NCBI GenBank assembly: GCA_964521255.1
Contig: CAZFRM010000001.1
Span: 523,824 to 587,823 of the forward strand
Direction: 5' to 3'
DNA length: 64,000 nucleotides
Origin: ZC4RG29 sp964521255
GTDB lineage: Bacteria; Bacteroidota; Bacteroidia; Cytophagales; Cyclobacteriaceae
Position 1 is the stretch's first letter. Each line of letters opens with the position of its first letter. Position numbers and translations under genes: made by a program. This document shows, piece by piece, positions 41,262 to 49,780 of the stretch. The notes under the pieces were generated by a model. That model was not told the origin of the DNA. It ran no database searches and worked only from the letters and a program-made list of their open reading frames with translations.

Positions 41262-43286
41262 ATGAAAAAGTATTTACCTCTCTTACTGGTTATAAGTCTT
41301 ACCTCAACTGTCATGGCCCAACAGGTTCAATGGGCTAGCACTGTCGTTGAGGTCTCATCTGAGCTTACACCTATTCAATATTCCGCTAAGCAGATACTAG
41401 GCAAACCCAATGTTTTACCTGTCGGCGGACCAAGTCCTAACGCTTGGAGCCCCGACCGTCCGAAAAGAAAAGAGTTTATTAAAGTTGGTTTTGAAAGACC
41501 TATCTCAATCCGCCAGATTGCCATTGCAGAATCACATAATCCGAGCGCCCTTTACAAGGTTTTTGCATATGATGAATTTGGGAAGGAATACGAACTCAGC
41601 GTGTTAAATCCTCAGTCCGTTCCGTTAAAAGGCAGGATGCTGAACATCTTTACAGACCAGACTGAGTACAAAGTTGCGGCAGTGAAGTTGGAATTCGATG
41701 GAGCTGCACTTCCTGACTATTTTGCTATAGATGCTGTGGCTATATCAGACTCAAACTATCCCATTATTGCCGATATACCCAAGCCTCAATTGCTTGCTTC
41801 CGGAATCATTATAGAAGCGCTGGATGAAAATGTGAATAGCAATGTAAGCGAACTAAATCCATTGTTAAGCCCGGATGGCAAAACGCTTTATTTCAGTCGC
41901 AAAAACCATCCTGAAAATGTTGGCGGCGTAAAGGATGATGAAGATATCTGGTATTCTCAGTTAGACAATAATGGTCAATGGCAGTTAGCGCAGAACATGC
42001 GAGAGTTCAATACACCCGGGCCAAACTTTATGAATTCAATTAATGCTGTTACCCCGGATGGTAAATCGGCAATTATTGTTTTGGGGAATAAATACCTGGC
42101 CAATGGAAAGATGATGGCTGGGGTATCGGTTAGTTCTAACGTTGGCGGTACATGGTCAAAGCCAAAGCCAATGGAAATCAAAAACGAATATAATTTTAGC
42201 GAAAAAGCTAACTTTTTTCTCACTAATAACCGGAGGACACTGCTCATGTCTGTGGAACGGGAGGATTCAGAGGGTGATCGTGACCTTTATGTAAGCTTTT
42301 TGCAAAATGACAGCACATGGACTGAGCCCCTTAATCTTGGTAATGTTTTAAACAGCGCTGGTGAAGAATCAGCTCCTTTTCTTGCTTCAGACGACAAGAC
42401 TCTATATTTCTCTTCAAACGGTTTTAGTGGATATGGTGGCAGTGATATTTATGTGAGCAGAAGGATGGATGATACATGGACGAACTGGTCTGAACCAGAA
42501 AATCTGGGACCGGATATTAACTCGCCATTAGAGGATCTCTTCTTTAATATTCCCGCCTACAGCGAATTTGCTTATTATTCCAGGGGAGTGACAGAAAACA
42601 ATACTGATATTTTCCGTGTCAAGCTTCCTATTCTGCGAAGCCCTGAACCTTGGGTAACGGTTAGAGGGAAAATCATTGATAGCGAAACGGGCCAACCTTT
42701 AGGTGCTAAGATCATATATGAGCGCCTCCCCGATGGTCTTGAATCCGGAATTTCCCAATCAAACCCGGCAACAGGAGAGTATGAGCTCACGTTACCTGCC
42801 GGTAAACTTTATGGAATCCGTGCTGAAGCTCCTGATAGAATGTCCGAAAGTCAGAATCTCGACCTGACAGGAATAACGGAAGATCGTGTCATTGACAGAG
42901 ATTTTAATCTTGATCCAATCAAAGTGGCTACTATTGAAGAAGATGCGAGCATTGTGTTGAACAATGTATTTTTTGATTTTGATAAATCCGTGTTAAAGCC
43001 AGAATCCTACCCTGAGTTGGACAGAATGATTAAAATTATGAATGATAAGGCAACTATACACGTGGAAGTTTCAGGGCATACGGATGCTACAGGTCCGGAA
43101 AATTACAATTTGGAACTCTCCAAACGAAGGGCTAATGCTGTGGCAAAGTATTTGTCTGATCATGGCATTGACAAGGGAAGGCTATCTGTGAAATTCTTTG
43201 GAGAAAGTAATCCAATTGAAAGTAATGATACCGTTAGCGGAAGAAAGAAGAATCGCAGGGTGGAATTTAAAATTGCAAAAATGTAA
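41262..43286 (+). CDS. OmpA-family protein with PD40 repeats
   Basis: Outer-membrane or periplasmic protein of about 674 residues. I start at the ATG at 41262 since MKKYLPLLLVISLTSTVMAQQ is a signal peptide; the TTG further upstream adds eleven residues before it. After an N-terminal beta domain come WD40-like PD40 repeats (about 193-446; LNPLLSPDGKTLYFSRKNHP, ESAPFLASDDKTLYFSSNGF), a carboxypeptidase-regulatory-like beta sandwich (about 465-550), and a C-terminal OmpA peptidoglycan-binding domain (566-674, with NVFFDFDKSVLKPESYPELD and VSGHTDATG). This layout is common in Bacteroidota gliding or secretion accessory proteins (SprE/PorE-like), a parallel I infer. A shorter paralogue follows. 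Confidence 0.93.
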   Translation: MKKYLPLLLVISLTSTVMAQQVQWASTVVEVSSELTPIQYSAKQILGKPNVLPVGGPSPNAWSPDRPKRKEFIKVGFERPISIRQIAIAESHNPSALYKVFAYDEFGKEYELSVLNPQSVPLKGRMLNIFTDQTEYKVAAVKLEFDGAALPDYFAIDAVAISDSNYPIIADIPKPQLLASGIIIEALDENVNSNVSELNPLLSPDGKTLYFSRKNHPENVGGVKDDEDIWYSQLDNNGQWQLAQNMREFNTPGPNFMNSINAVTPDGKSAIIVLGNKYLANGKMMAGVSVSSNVGGTWSKPKPMEIKNEYNFSEKANFFLTNNRRTLLMSVEREDSEGDRDLYVSFLQNDSTWTEPLNLGNVLNSAGEESAPFLASDDKTLYFSSNGFSGYGGSDIYVSRRMDDTWTNWSEPENLGPDINSPLEDLFFNIPAYSEFAYYSRGVTENNTDIFRVKLPILRSPEPWVTVRGKIIDSETGQPLGAKIIYERLPDGLESGISQSNPATGEYELTLPAGKLYGIRAEAPDRMSESQNLDLTGITEDRVIDRDFNLDPIKVATIEEDASIVLNNVFFDFDKSVLKPESYPELDRMIKIMNDKATIHVEVSGHTDATGPENYNLELSKRRANAVAKYLSDHGIDKGRLSVKFFGESNPIESNDTVSGRKKNRRVEFKIAKM

Positions 43287-43310
43287 ATAAGTTTAAGTAA
43301 TGTATTTTCT

Positions 43311-44012
43311 ATGGTGACGAAGCCTTTGATTATCATCTTACTATTTTTTTCCGTTGCCAATTCAGTCTGGTCACAAAGTGCAGATACGTTGACACATGCT
43401 GAAGGCAACATTACAAATGCGGAAACACAACAACCTATTTCTGCAAAGATTACCTACAAGAGCCTCCCTTATGGTAACATCGTAGGTATGATAAGCGGTG
43501 ATAAGTTTTCCTTTCCGATGTTTAATGGTGATAAGTATTCAATTGTAGTTGAGGCCCGTGGCTTTATGCCTGCGAAATATATGCTTGATCCTTCTGAGGC
43601 CAATTCCGAAAACAGGGTTATTAAAAACATAGAACTTGTAATTGGACCGGGCGGGAAGCATGAAGCAGGAGAGGTGATGCTGCTTAACAATTTGATCTTT
43701 CAGGTAGGTAAATCCAGGATCAGTCCGGAGTCATATCCGGAATTAGACCTGGTTGTAGAAATGATGACTGAAAATGATGATATGATCATACAACTTGAAG
43801 GTCACACCGACTATCAAGGCAATGCGGAAGAAAACATGAAACTCTCCAGGCAGCGTGTGGAGGCAGTAAAGGAATACCTGGTTTCCCGCGGAATTAAATC
43901 AAAGAGAATTCAGACTAAAGCGTTTGGGGCAACTGTTCCTCTCTCACGTGATAATACACCTGAAGCGCATCGAATAAACCGTCGCGTTGAATTAAGAATT
44001 TTGCAGAATTAG
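43311..44012 (+). CDS. short OmpA-family paralogue
   Basis: A 233-residue exported protein (signal peptide about 1-22, ending VWSQS). It aligns along its whole length with the last half of the preceding OmpA/PD40 protein: a carboxypeptidase-regulatory-like sandwich (NAETQQPISAKITYKSLPYG against DSETGQPLGAKIIYERLPDG) and an OmpA domain (LNNLIFQVGKSRISPESYPELD, LEGHTDYQGN). The PD40 part is missing. It starts 24 bases after the stop of the longer gene on the same strand, so it is a tandem duplicate that kept only the peptidoglycan-anchoring end, and the two are likely cotranscribed. Confidence 0.9.
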   Translation: MVTKPLIIILLFFSVANSVWSQSADTLTHAEGNITNAETQQPISAKITYKSLPYGNIVGMISGDKFSFPMFNGDKYSIVVEARGFMPAKYMLDPSEANSENRVIKNIELVIGPGGKHEAGEVMLLNNLIFQVGKSRISPESYPELDLVVEMMTENDDMIIQLEGHTDYQGNAEENMKLSRQRVEAVKEYLVSRGIKSKRIQTKAFGATVPLSRDNTPEAHRINRRVELRILQN

Positions 44013-44018
44013 TTTTAA

Positions 44019-44825
44019 TCAAAAAATTGCAGACCTTCCTATTGACTTCACCTTGTTCAGGTAAGTTTGTTTAGCGGCATTTTCCAGGTTGCTATGAACG
44101 AGTGTCAAAAGAATTACGCGGGAAAATTCTTCGATTCTTTCTGACGAATAATAGGTAGCCGCCAAATCAAGCAGACTTATAGATTGGTCAATTTGATGCC
44201 GGTTAAAAGCACTGACTGCAAGATTGTAGTAGAGAAGTCCTGTCAGTTCATTGAGATCAACCTCGTTGTAGAGGTCAAATTTAAAGTGATAGTATGATTT
44301 ATTTGAAGATGCTTCAACAAGTTTATTTTGCCTGTATTGGCTTATTCTCCCTTCGATCATTTTTTCATTGTTAACAAATCCGGACTGTGAATCTGTCGCT
44401 TCAAGCAAAACCCTTCCTTGCCTGGTGTTCACCAAAAGAAAAATATGATAGTTGGTTTCAATTACTTTATAGTCAAACTCAAAATGATCTAACACAAGTG
44501 CGTAGAGCGTTGTACCTGTAAGGCAGTTATATTTTCCCGAGGTAAGCAATTCATCAAAGGGAACATAGTCATGATATTGCTTGAGGAATTTGCTGTGAAT
44601 TTTAGTAAAGATTAATCTCAAAAATTCGGAATCACTTTTTAGTGTTCTCTTTTCATTTAGTTTTCCGACAAATGAAATTAGATTTTCAGAAGAGGCTGTC
44701 AGCTCTGAATTGGTTTCCAAATACTTTTGCAGGTAAATCTTAAAACGATCAGGACTGGTTTCGTAATGCTGACCCCAAACCACTATCGGTAAAAAATAAA
44801 ACACGATTATAGTCCAAACCCTCAT
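44019..44825 (-). CDS. exported transglutaminase-like protein
   Basis: A 268-residue exported protein (signal peptide about 1-19, ending VVWGQ). The middle shows the Cys-His-Asp pattern of the transglutaminase-like fold: Cys101 in GKYNCLTGTTLYALVL, His127 in IETNYHIFLLV and Asp145 in LLEATDSQSG. The C-terminal 100 residues are helical (FNRHQIDQSISLLDLAATYY) and resemble a TPR-like helix pair. Such proteins in bacteria are often peptidases or cross-linkers in the envelope, but activity is not proven here. It converges on the short OmpA gene with six bases between stops, and is divergent from the aldehyde dehydrogenase. Confidence 0.75.
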   Translation of the reverse strand: MRVWTIIVFYFLPIVVWGQHYETSPDRFKIYLQKYLETNSELTASSENLISFVGKLNEKRTLKSDSEFLRLIFTKIHSKFLKQYHDYVPFDELLTSGKYNCLTGTTLYALVLDHFEFDYKVIETNYHIFLLVNTRQGRVLLEATDSQSGFVNNEKMIEGRISQYRQNKLVEASSNKSYYHFKFDLYNEVDLNELTGLLYYNLAVSAFNRHQIDQSISLLDLAATYYSSERIEEFSRVILLTLVHSNLENAAKQTYLNKVKSIGRSAIF

Positions 44826-44903
44826 GTTACGCCAATGTTAATAAAACGTTAACAAATTTAACATTTCCGTAAACTTTGGCAAGGTTAAGATAACATTAGG
44901 GTA

Positions 44904-46361
44904 ATGTTTAGACCCACTTTACGGAATTCACTAACTTTCAATATGGAAGCACTAATAGAAGATCAATCAAGGATTGCTATTAAAGAGGTCTTCTCTACGC
45001 TCAGAAAAAAATCGATTGAGTTAAGAAGTGAAAAAATCGAAAATCGAAAAGGCCGGTTGAAAGCTTTGAAGGATTGGATACATAGAAACAATGGTCAACT
45101 CCAGGCCGCTGTTTATGCTGACCTCAGGAAACCGGAAATTGAGTTTGATGCCATTGAAATTCTATACGTACTCAATGAAATAAAAGCCGCAATCAAGAAT
45201 CTTGATCAATGGACAAAACCCAAACCAGTTGACGCAACAGTCGAAATGCTTGGTACGCGTTCCTCCATTCATTATGAGCCAAAGGGTGTATGTCTGATTA
45301 TTTCTCCGTGGAATTATCCTTTCAGCCTCTGCATAAGTCCGCTTGTTTCAGCCCTTGCAGCAGGTAATACAGTTATACTGAAACCATCAGAGTTGACTCC
45401 GCATGTCTCATCAGAGATTAAGCGGATGGCAAAAGAAATATTTGATCCTTCAATTGTATCTGTTGCAGAGGGCGGCGTTGAGGTCTCCACTGAATTATTA
45501 AAACTTCCATTCGATCACATTTTTTTTACAGGCTCACCACAAGTTGGGAAATTGGTTATGAGAGCAGCGGCAGAGAATCTCACTTCAGTGACATTAGAAT
45601 TAGGAGGAAAATCGCCGGCAATTGTTACGCGTACTGCCAAACTTGACGATGCTGCCCAGCGGATTGCCGTAAGTAAATTTGTAAATGCCGGCCAGACTTG
45701 CGTGGCGCCAGATTATGTTTTAGTTGAAGATTCTATTGCAGAAAAATTTATTGAACGACTCATTCATTTTACACGCGACTCATTTGCTGATAAAAGTTCC
45801 TTTCCAAAAATTGTAAGCAAGAAACATTTTGACAGGCTAAATGATTTAATGAAAGACGCTATTGATAAGGGTGCTTCGGTTGCGCTTAATGAGATTCCTG
45901 ATGCATCCACAGATTCCTTTTATCCAAGTATTCTTGCAAATGTTTCCCTGTCATCAAAAGTGATGCAGGAAGAAGTATTTGGCCCCATTCTTCCAGTGCG
46001 CACTTTTTCCAAACTTGATGAGGCAATTGAATTGGTAAATTCCTTGCCTAAGCCTCTTGGACTTTATATGTTCAGCCAGTCTAAAAATGAAAGAGAATTA
46101 ATCCTGAAGAATACCAGTTCAGGCGGAGTCTGTATTAATGATTGTTCCATCCAGTTTTTGCATCACAACCTTCCTTTTGGGGGAGTAAATACAAGTGGTA
46201 TTGGCAAGGCGCATGGGTATTCAGGATTTCTCGCCTTCTCGAATGAGAAGCCTGTATTGAAACAGAGAAGTGGATTTACTTCAGTGAAAATTCTTTACCC
46301 ACCTTATACAATGCGAATTCAAAAACTGCTAAAAATTTTTTTAAAGCTTTTTTACCGTTAA
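44904..46361 (+). CDS. aldehyde dehydrogenase with hydrophobic C-terminal tail
   Basis: NAD(P)-dependent aldehyde dehydrogenase of the class 3/fatty-aldehyde type. Catalytic Glu232 lies in LELGGKSPAIV and catalytic Cys266 in NAGQTCVAPDYVL; FTGSPQVGKLVM is the cofactor loop and FGGVNTSGIG the C-terminal signature, each in the normal order. The last residues, YTMRIQKLLKIFLKLFYR, are amphipathic or hydrophobic and basic, like the membrane tail of fatty aldehyde dehydrogenases, so the protein may be attached to the inner membrane. The start may be ATG 44904 or, giving a more typical N-terminus, ATG 44943. The substrate is probably a long-chain aldehyde by analogy. Confidence 0.92.
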   Translation: MFRPTLRNSLTFNMEALIEDQSRIAIKEVFSTLRKKSIELRSEKIENRKGRLKALKDWIHRNNGQLQAAVYADLRKPEIEFDAIEILYVLNEIKAAIKNLDQWTKPKPVDATVEMLGTRSSIHYEPKGVCLIISPWNYPFSLCISPLVSALAAGNTVILKPSELTPHVSSEIKRMAKEIFDPSIVSVAEGGVEVSTELLKLPFDHIFFTGSPQVGKLVMRAAAENLTSVTLELGGKSPAIVTRTAKLDDAAQRIAVSKFVNAGQTCVAPDYVLVEDSIAEKFIERLIHFTRDSFADKSSFPKIVSKKHFDRLNDLMKDAIDKGASVALNEIPDASTDSFYPSILANVSLSSKVMQEEVFGPILPVRTFSKLDEAIELVNSLPKPLGLYMFSQSKNERELILKNTSSGGVCINDCSIQFLHHNLPFGGVNTSGIGKAHGYSGFLAFSNEKPVLKQRSGFTSVKILYPPYTMRIQKLLKIFLKLFYR

Positions 46362-46410
46362 TCTCCTTCCTTTGTCGTTGGATTGGCCAAATTTTCAGAT
46401 TAGGGTTAGT

Positions 46411-46418
46411 TAACTTTG
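46411..46418 (+). promoter_or_regulatory. candidate -7 element upstream of AsmA gene
   Basis: TAACTTTG matches TAnnTTTG; a TTGG about 24 bases upstream (46384) is a possible but slightly distant -33 element. The AsmA gene begins 195 bases downstream; no other gene lies between. Confidence 0.35.
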
Positions 46419-46612
46419 CACGTGATAACCAATTTTTTATTGTAGATGTGAGTGTCTTTGGGGATGTTCATCTACAATGTGGATTTGTCTGAGGCATCAA
46501 ATTTGTTGATTATCAGGCACCAATTTTTGAATGATAAATGGTATAATATTTTACGGAGAATACTCGTATACAAAAATATTCCCTGGAGTTTATTAAAAAG
46601 TGAAATACAGAT

Positions 46613-49594
46613 ATGAAAGCATTGAAGTGGATTTCTATTTCGTTGGGAGGATTGATTGCACTGATTCTTCTGGCAGCGTTCCTTGTTCCCGTTCTTTTTA
46701 AAGATGATATAAAAGCAGCCGTTGATAAAGAACTGGCTAAGTCAGTAAATGCTGATGTGTTGTTCGATGTGGACAAGTTCAACCTTACGCTTTTCAAAAA
46801 TTTTCCCAACATCACTGTTGAACTTCAGGACCTTGGAGTGATAAATCGTGAGCCATTTGCCGGACAGGTTCTTTTCGCAACGCAGAAATTTGAAGTAGAA
46901 GTGAATCTTAAGGATTTGATTTTTGGAGATGAGATCAGGGTTAAGGGTATCTCCCTCATTAAACCCGTAATCAATATTAAAGTGCTGGCGGATGGTCGTG
47001 CGAATTGGGACATAGCAATGCCGTCAGCCGATACGGTGAGTACGGAAGAATCCGGAGATTTTTCTTTTGGAATTGATCACTGGGAGATTGTTGATGGCGA
47101 TGTAACGTATGATGATTTATCTCTTCCCTATAAACTTATATTAAAAGGAATGAATCATTCGGGTAGTGGTGATTTTTCCCAGGATGTTTTTGATTTAAAA
47201 ACAAAAACCACAGTTGATTCAGTTTCTACATCTTATGATGGAATTGAATACCTTACCGACAAGCACGTCGAAATTGATGCAACAATTGGAATCAGTGAAG
47301 GGTACACACTTTACACTTTCAAGGAGAACTCAGCCAGGATCAATGACTTTGCGCTAAGCTTCGATGGCTGGTTCAAAATGAATGAGAATGATTTTGATAT
47401 GGACATCAATTATAAGAGTCCTGAAAATTCATTCAAGAGTTTGTTATCGCTTGTACCAGGAATGTACACATCAGGTTTTAATAACATAGAAACAAAAGGA
47501 GATCTTACTTTCAATGGATTTGTGAAAGGAACATATAGCGACAAGCAGATGCCGGCATTCAATGTTAATCTGAATGTGAAGGATGCCATGTTCAAATATC
47601 CTGATCTTCCTACGCCGGTAAATAATATTAATCTCGAGCTTCTGGTTGATAATAAAGATGGAGTAATTGAAAACACCTTCATCAACCTCAAGCAATTGCA
47701 CATGGACTTCGGTTCAAATCCTCTGGATGCAAAAGCAATCATTGAAAACCTTCGTGACTATAGAATGGATGCTAACGTGGTTGCTAAGCTAAACCTGGCG
47801 GAGTTAACTAAAATGTTTCCGATGGAAGGCCTGGAAATGAAAGGAAACTACCTTATTGATCTAAAAGCAAAAGGCGTTTATGATTCAGTTAAAAATATTA
47901 TGCCAGCTATTAATGCAAACATGTCGCTTACTAATGGCTATGTAAAATCGAAAGACTTTCCTTTACCGCTTCAGGATTTGCATTTCCAGTCAACCGTTAA
48001 GAACACATCAGGTAAGATGCAGGAAACAGAAATTGTTGTGAAAGATTTTTCTATGTTGATGGATGGCGAAAAGTTTACAGCAGATTTAACTCTCCGTGAC
48101 CTGGTAGATTATACCTGGGATTTAAAAGTTAACGGAGGTCTCGATCTTGAAAAGATCACAAAGATTTTCCCGGTAGACGGAATGAACCTTGCCGGTAAAG
48201 TAAAAGCAGATATAGCAACGAAAGGAAAGTACTCAGACTTGCAGGCTGAAAGATACGATCGATTACCAACCAGCGGAACCGCATCGTTAGCATCGTTTAA
48301 GTATACTACAAAAGATTTGCCTTATGCTGTTGCTATTGCACAGGCTAGCATGGTGTTCGATCCAAAGAAAATTGAGCTGCAAAAAATGGATGGCACAATA
48401 GGTAAGAGTGATTTCAATGTTAATGGATCGATCTTGAATTATCTCGGCTATGTTTTTGGCAAAGGTGAAACGATTAAAGGTGTTGTGAACTTCAATTCAA
48501 ATCGCCTTGACCTGAATGAGTTTATGACAGATACCGGAGAAGCCACTGCAGATACTACATCGTATGGCGTAATTCCTGTACCAACTGACATTGATTTTGT
48601 TTTGAAGTCATCCATCAAATCAGTTCAATTGATGGACTTTAAAATTACAAATGCTGTAGGTGATATCATTGTTAAAAATGGTATTGCAAATTTGAATGGA
48701 TTAAAGTTTAATATGCTGGGCGGTGCATTTGTGGTTAATGGAGCTTACAATACACAAGATATAAATCATCCCAGGTATGATTTTGCATTAAAGATTGAAA
48801 GCCTTTCAATTCAGCAAGCTGCTAATTCATTCACAGTTGTTCAAACGTACGCACCCATCGCAGGATTGGTTGCCGGGAATTTTTCAACTGATTTTAAAAT
48901 CAGCGGAGAACTTTTACCAAATATGTCACCCAACATGAAAACTGTAAATGGTGACGGTTTAATAAAAATTGCACAAGCTACCCTTACACAATCAAAAATA
49001 GTTTCTGGTGTGACTTCGCTTACAAAACTTGAAGACACAGAAAATGTTTCGCTTAAAGATGTATTGATGTCTGCGAAAATTAATGACGGGCGTCTTAGCG
49101 TGAAACCTTTTGATGTAAAATTCGGAGATTACAAAACGGCTGTCAGTGGCAGCACGGGATTGGATGGCTCAATAGATTATTCTCTAAAAATGGATGTTCC
49201 GGCAGGCAAGGTAGGCTCACAAGTACAGTCATTTATTAATAAGAACACGGGAGCCAATAACCCCACCGATATAATACCGCTTACTATAGGATTGGGAGGC
49301 TCATACAAAGAACCCAAATTTAATCTTGTTGCAGACGAACAAAAGGAACAAGCGAAACAAGCCGCAATCAATGTAGCCAAAGAAGAGGGGCAAAAGGCCA
49401 TTCAGGAAGCTGTGAAAGGAACGGAAGCAGAAAAATACGTTAAGTCAATTTTTGGTAAAGACTCTGTCAGGAGCGATAATACGCAAGCGACGGATACAAC
49501 TAAAACGGCATCATCAGAAGCAGACGATGTAAAGAAAAAAGTGGAAGAAGATGCCAAAAAGAAAATCCAGAACCTGTTAAAGAAGAAAAATTAA
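46613..49594 (+). CDS. AsmA-family protein, 993 aa
   Basis: Large inner-membrane-anchored periplasmic protein of the AsmA/repeating beta-groove superfamily, which in other bacteria takes part in lipid transport between membranes. One N-terminal helix (about 5-28) is followed by the family start LFKDDIKAAVDKELAKSVNADVLFDVDKFNLTLFKNFPN and by long beta-rich repeats (LKVNGGLDLEKITKIFPVDG, VNGAYNTQDINHPRYDFALKI). The C-terminus has the AsmA-C pattern (ATLTQSKIVSGVTSLTKLED, DGSIDYSLKMDVP) and a charged Lys/Glu-rich tail ending KKKN. A terminator follows, so it is monocistronic. Function by family only. Confidence 0.9.
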   Translation: MKALKWISISLGGLIALILLAAFLVPVLFKDDIKAAVDKELAKSVNADVLFDVDKFNLTLFKNFPNITVELQDLGVINREPFAGQVLFATQKFEVEVNLKDLIFGDEIRVKGISLIKPVINIKVLADGRANWDIAMPSADTVSTEESGDFSFGIDHWEIVDGDVTYDDLSLPYKLILKGMNHSGSGDFSQDVFDLKTKTTVDSVSTSYDGIEYLTDKHVEIDATIGISEGYTLYTFKENSARINDFALSFDGWFKMNENDFDMDINYKSPENSFKSLLSLVPGMYTSGFNNIETKGDLTFNGFVKGTYSDKQMPAFNVNLNVKDAMFKYPDLPTPVNNINLELLVDNKDGVIENTFINLKQLHMDFGSNPLDAKAIIENLRDYRMDANVVAKLNLAELTKMFPMEGLEMKGNYLIDLKAKGVYDSVKNIMPAINANMSLTNGYVKSKDFPLPLQDLHFQSTVKNTSGKMQETEIVVKDFSMLMDGEKFTADLTLRDLVDYTWDLKVNGGLDLEKITKIFPVDGMNLAGKVKADIATKGKYSDLQAERYDRLPTSGTASLASFKYTTKDLPYAVAIAQASMVFDPKKIELQKMDGTIGKSDFNVNGSILNYLGYVFGKGETIKGVVNFNSNRLDLNEFMTDTGEATADTTSYGVIPVPTDIDFVLKSSIKSVQLMDFKITNAVGDIIVKNGIANLNGLKFNMLGGAFVVNGAYNTQDINHPRYDFALKIESLSIQQAANSFTVVQTYAPIAGLVAGNFSTDFKISGELLPNMSPNMKTVNGDGLIKIAQATLTQSKIVSGVTSLTKLEDTENVSLKDVLMSAKINDGRLSVKPFDVKFGDYKTAVSGSTGLDGSIDYSLKMDVPAGKVGSQVQSFINKNTGANNPTDIIPLTIGLGGSYKEPKFNLVADEQKEQAKQAAINVAKEEGQKAIQEAVKGTEAEKYVKSIFGKDSVRSDNTQATDTTKTASSEADDVKKKVEEDAKKKIQNLLKKKN

Positions 49595-49616
49595 ATTAAC
49601 AGCGCCACACATCTTT

Positions 49617-49653
49617 AGAGCCTTAATGCAACAATGTATTGAGGCTTTTTTTA
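49617..49653 (+). terminator. terminator of AsmA gene
   Basis: AGCCTtAAT and ATTgAGGCT (starting 49619) pair around a 10-base loop and run into TTTTTTT, 25 bases after the AsmA stop. Confidence 0.8.
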
Positions 49654-49780
49654 GTAACCTCCACACCCAGTAATCCAACGCTGTAAGGATGCATCTGTCG
49701 CACTAATCTGACATCAACCGAACCGCAACTCAATTCATCCTCATTATCGGGAATATAGAGCCAACTAAACGAGGTGGCTT

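Noticed and set aside
46513..46815. 100-codon minus frame at the start of the AsmA gene
   Set aside because: Opposes the signal and first domain of the AsmA protein and has no family pattern.
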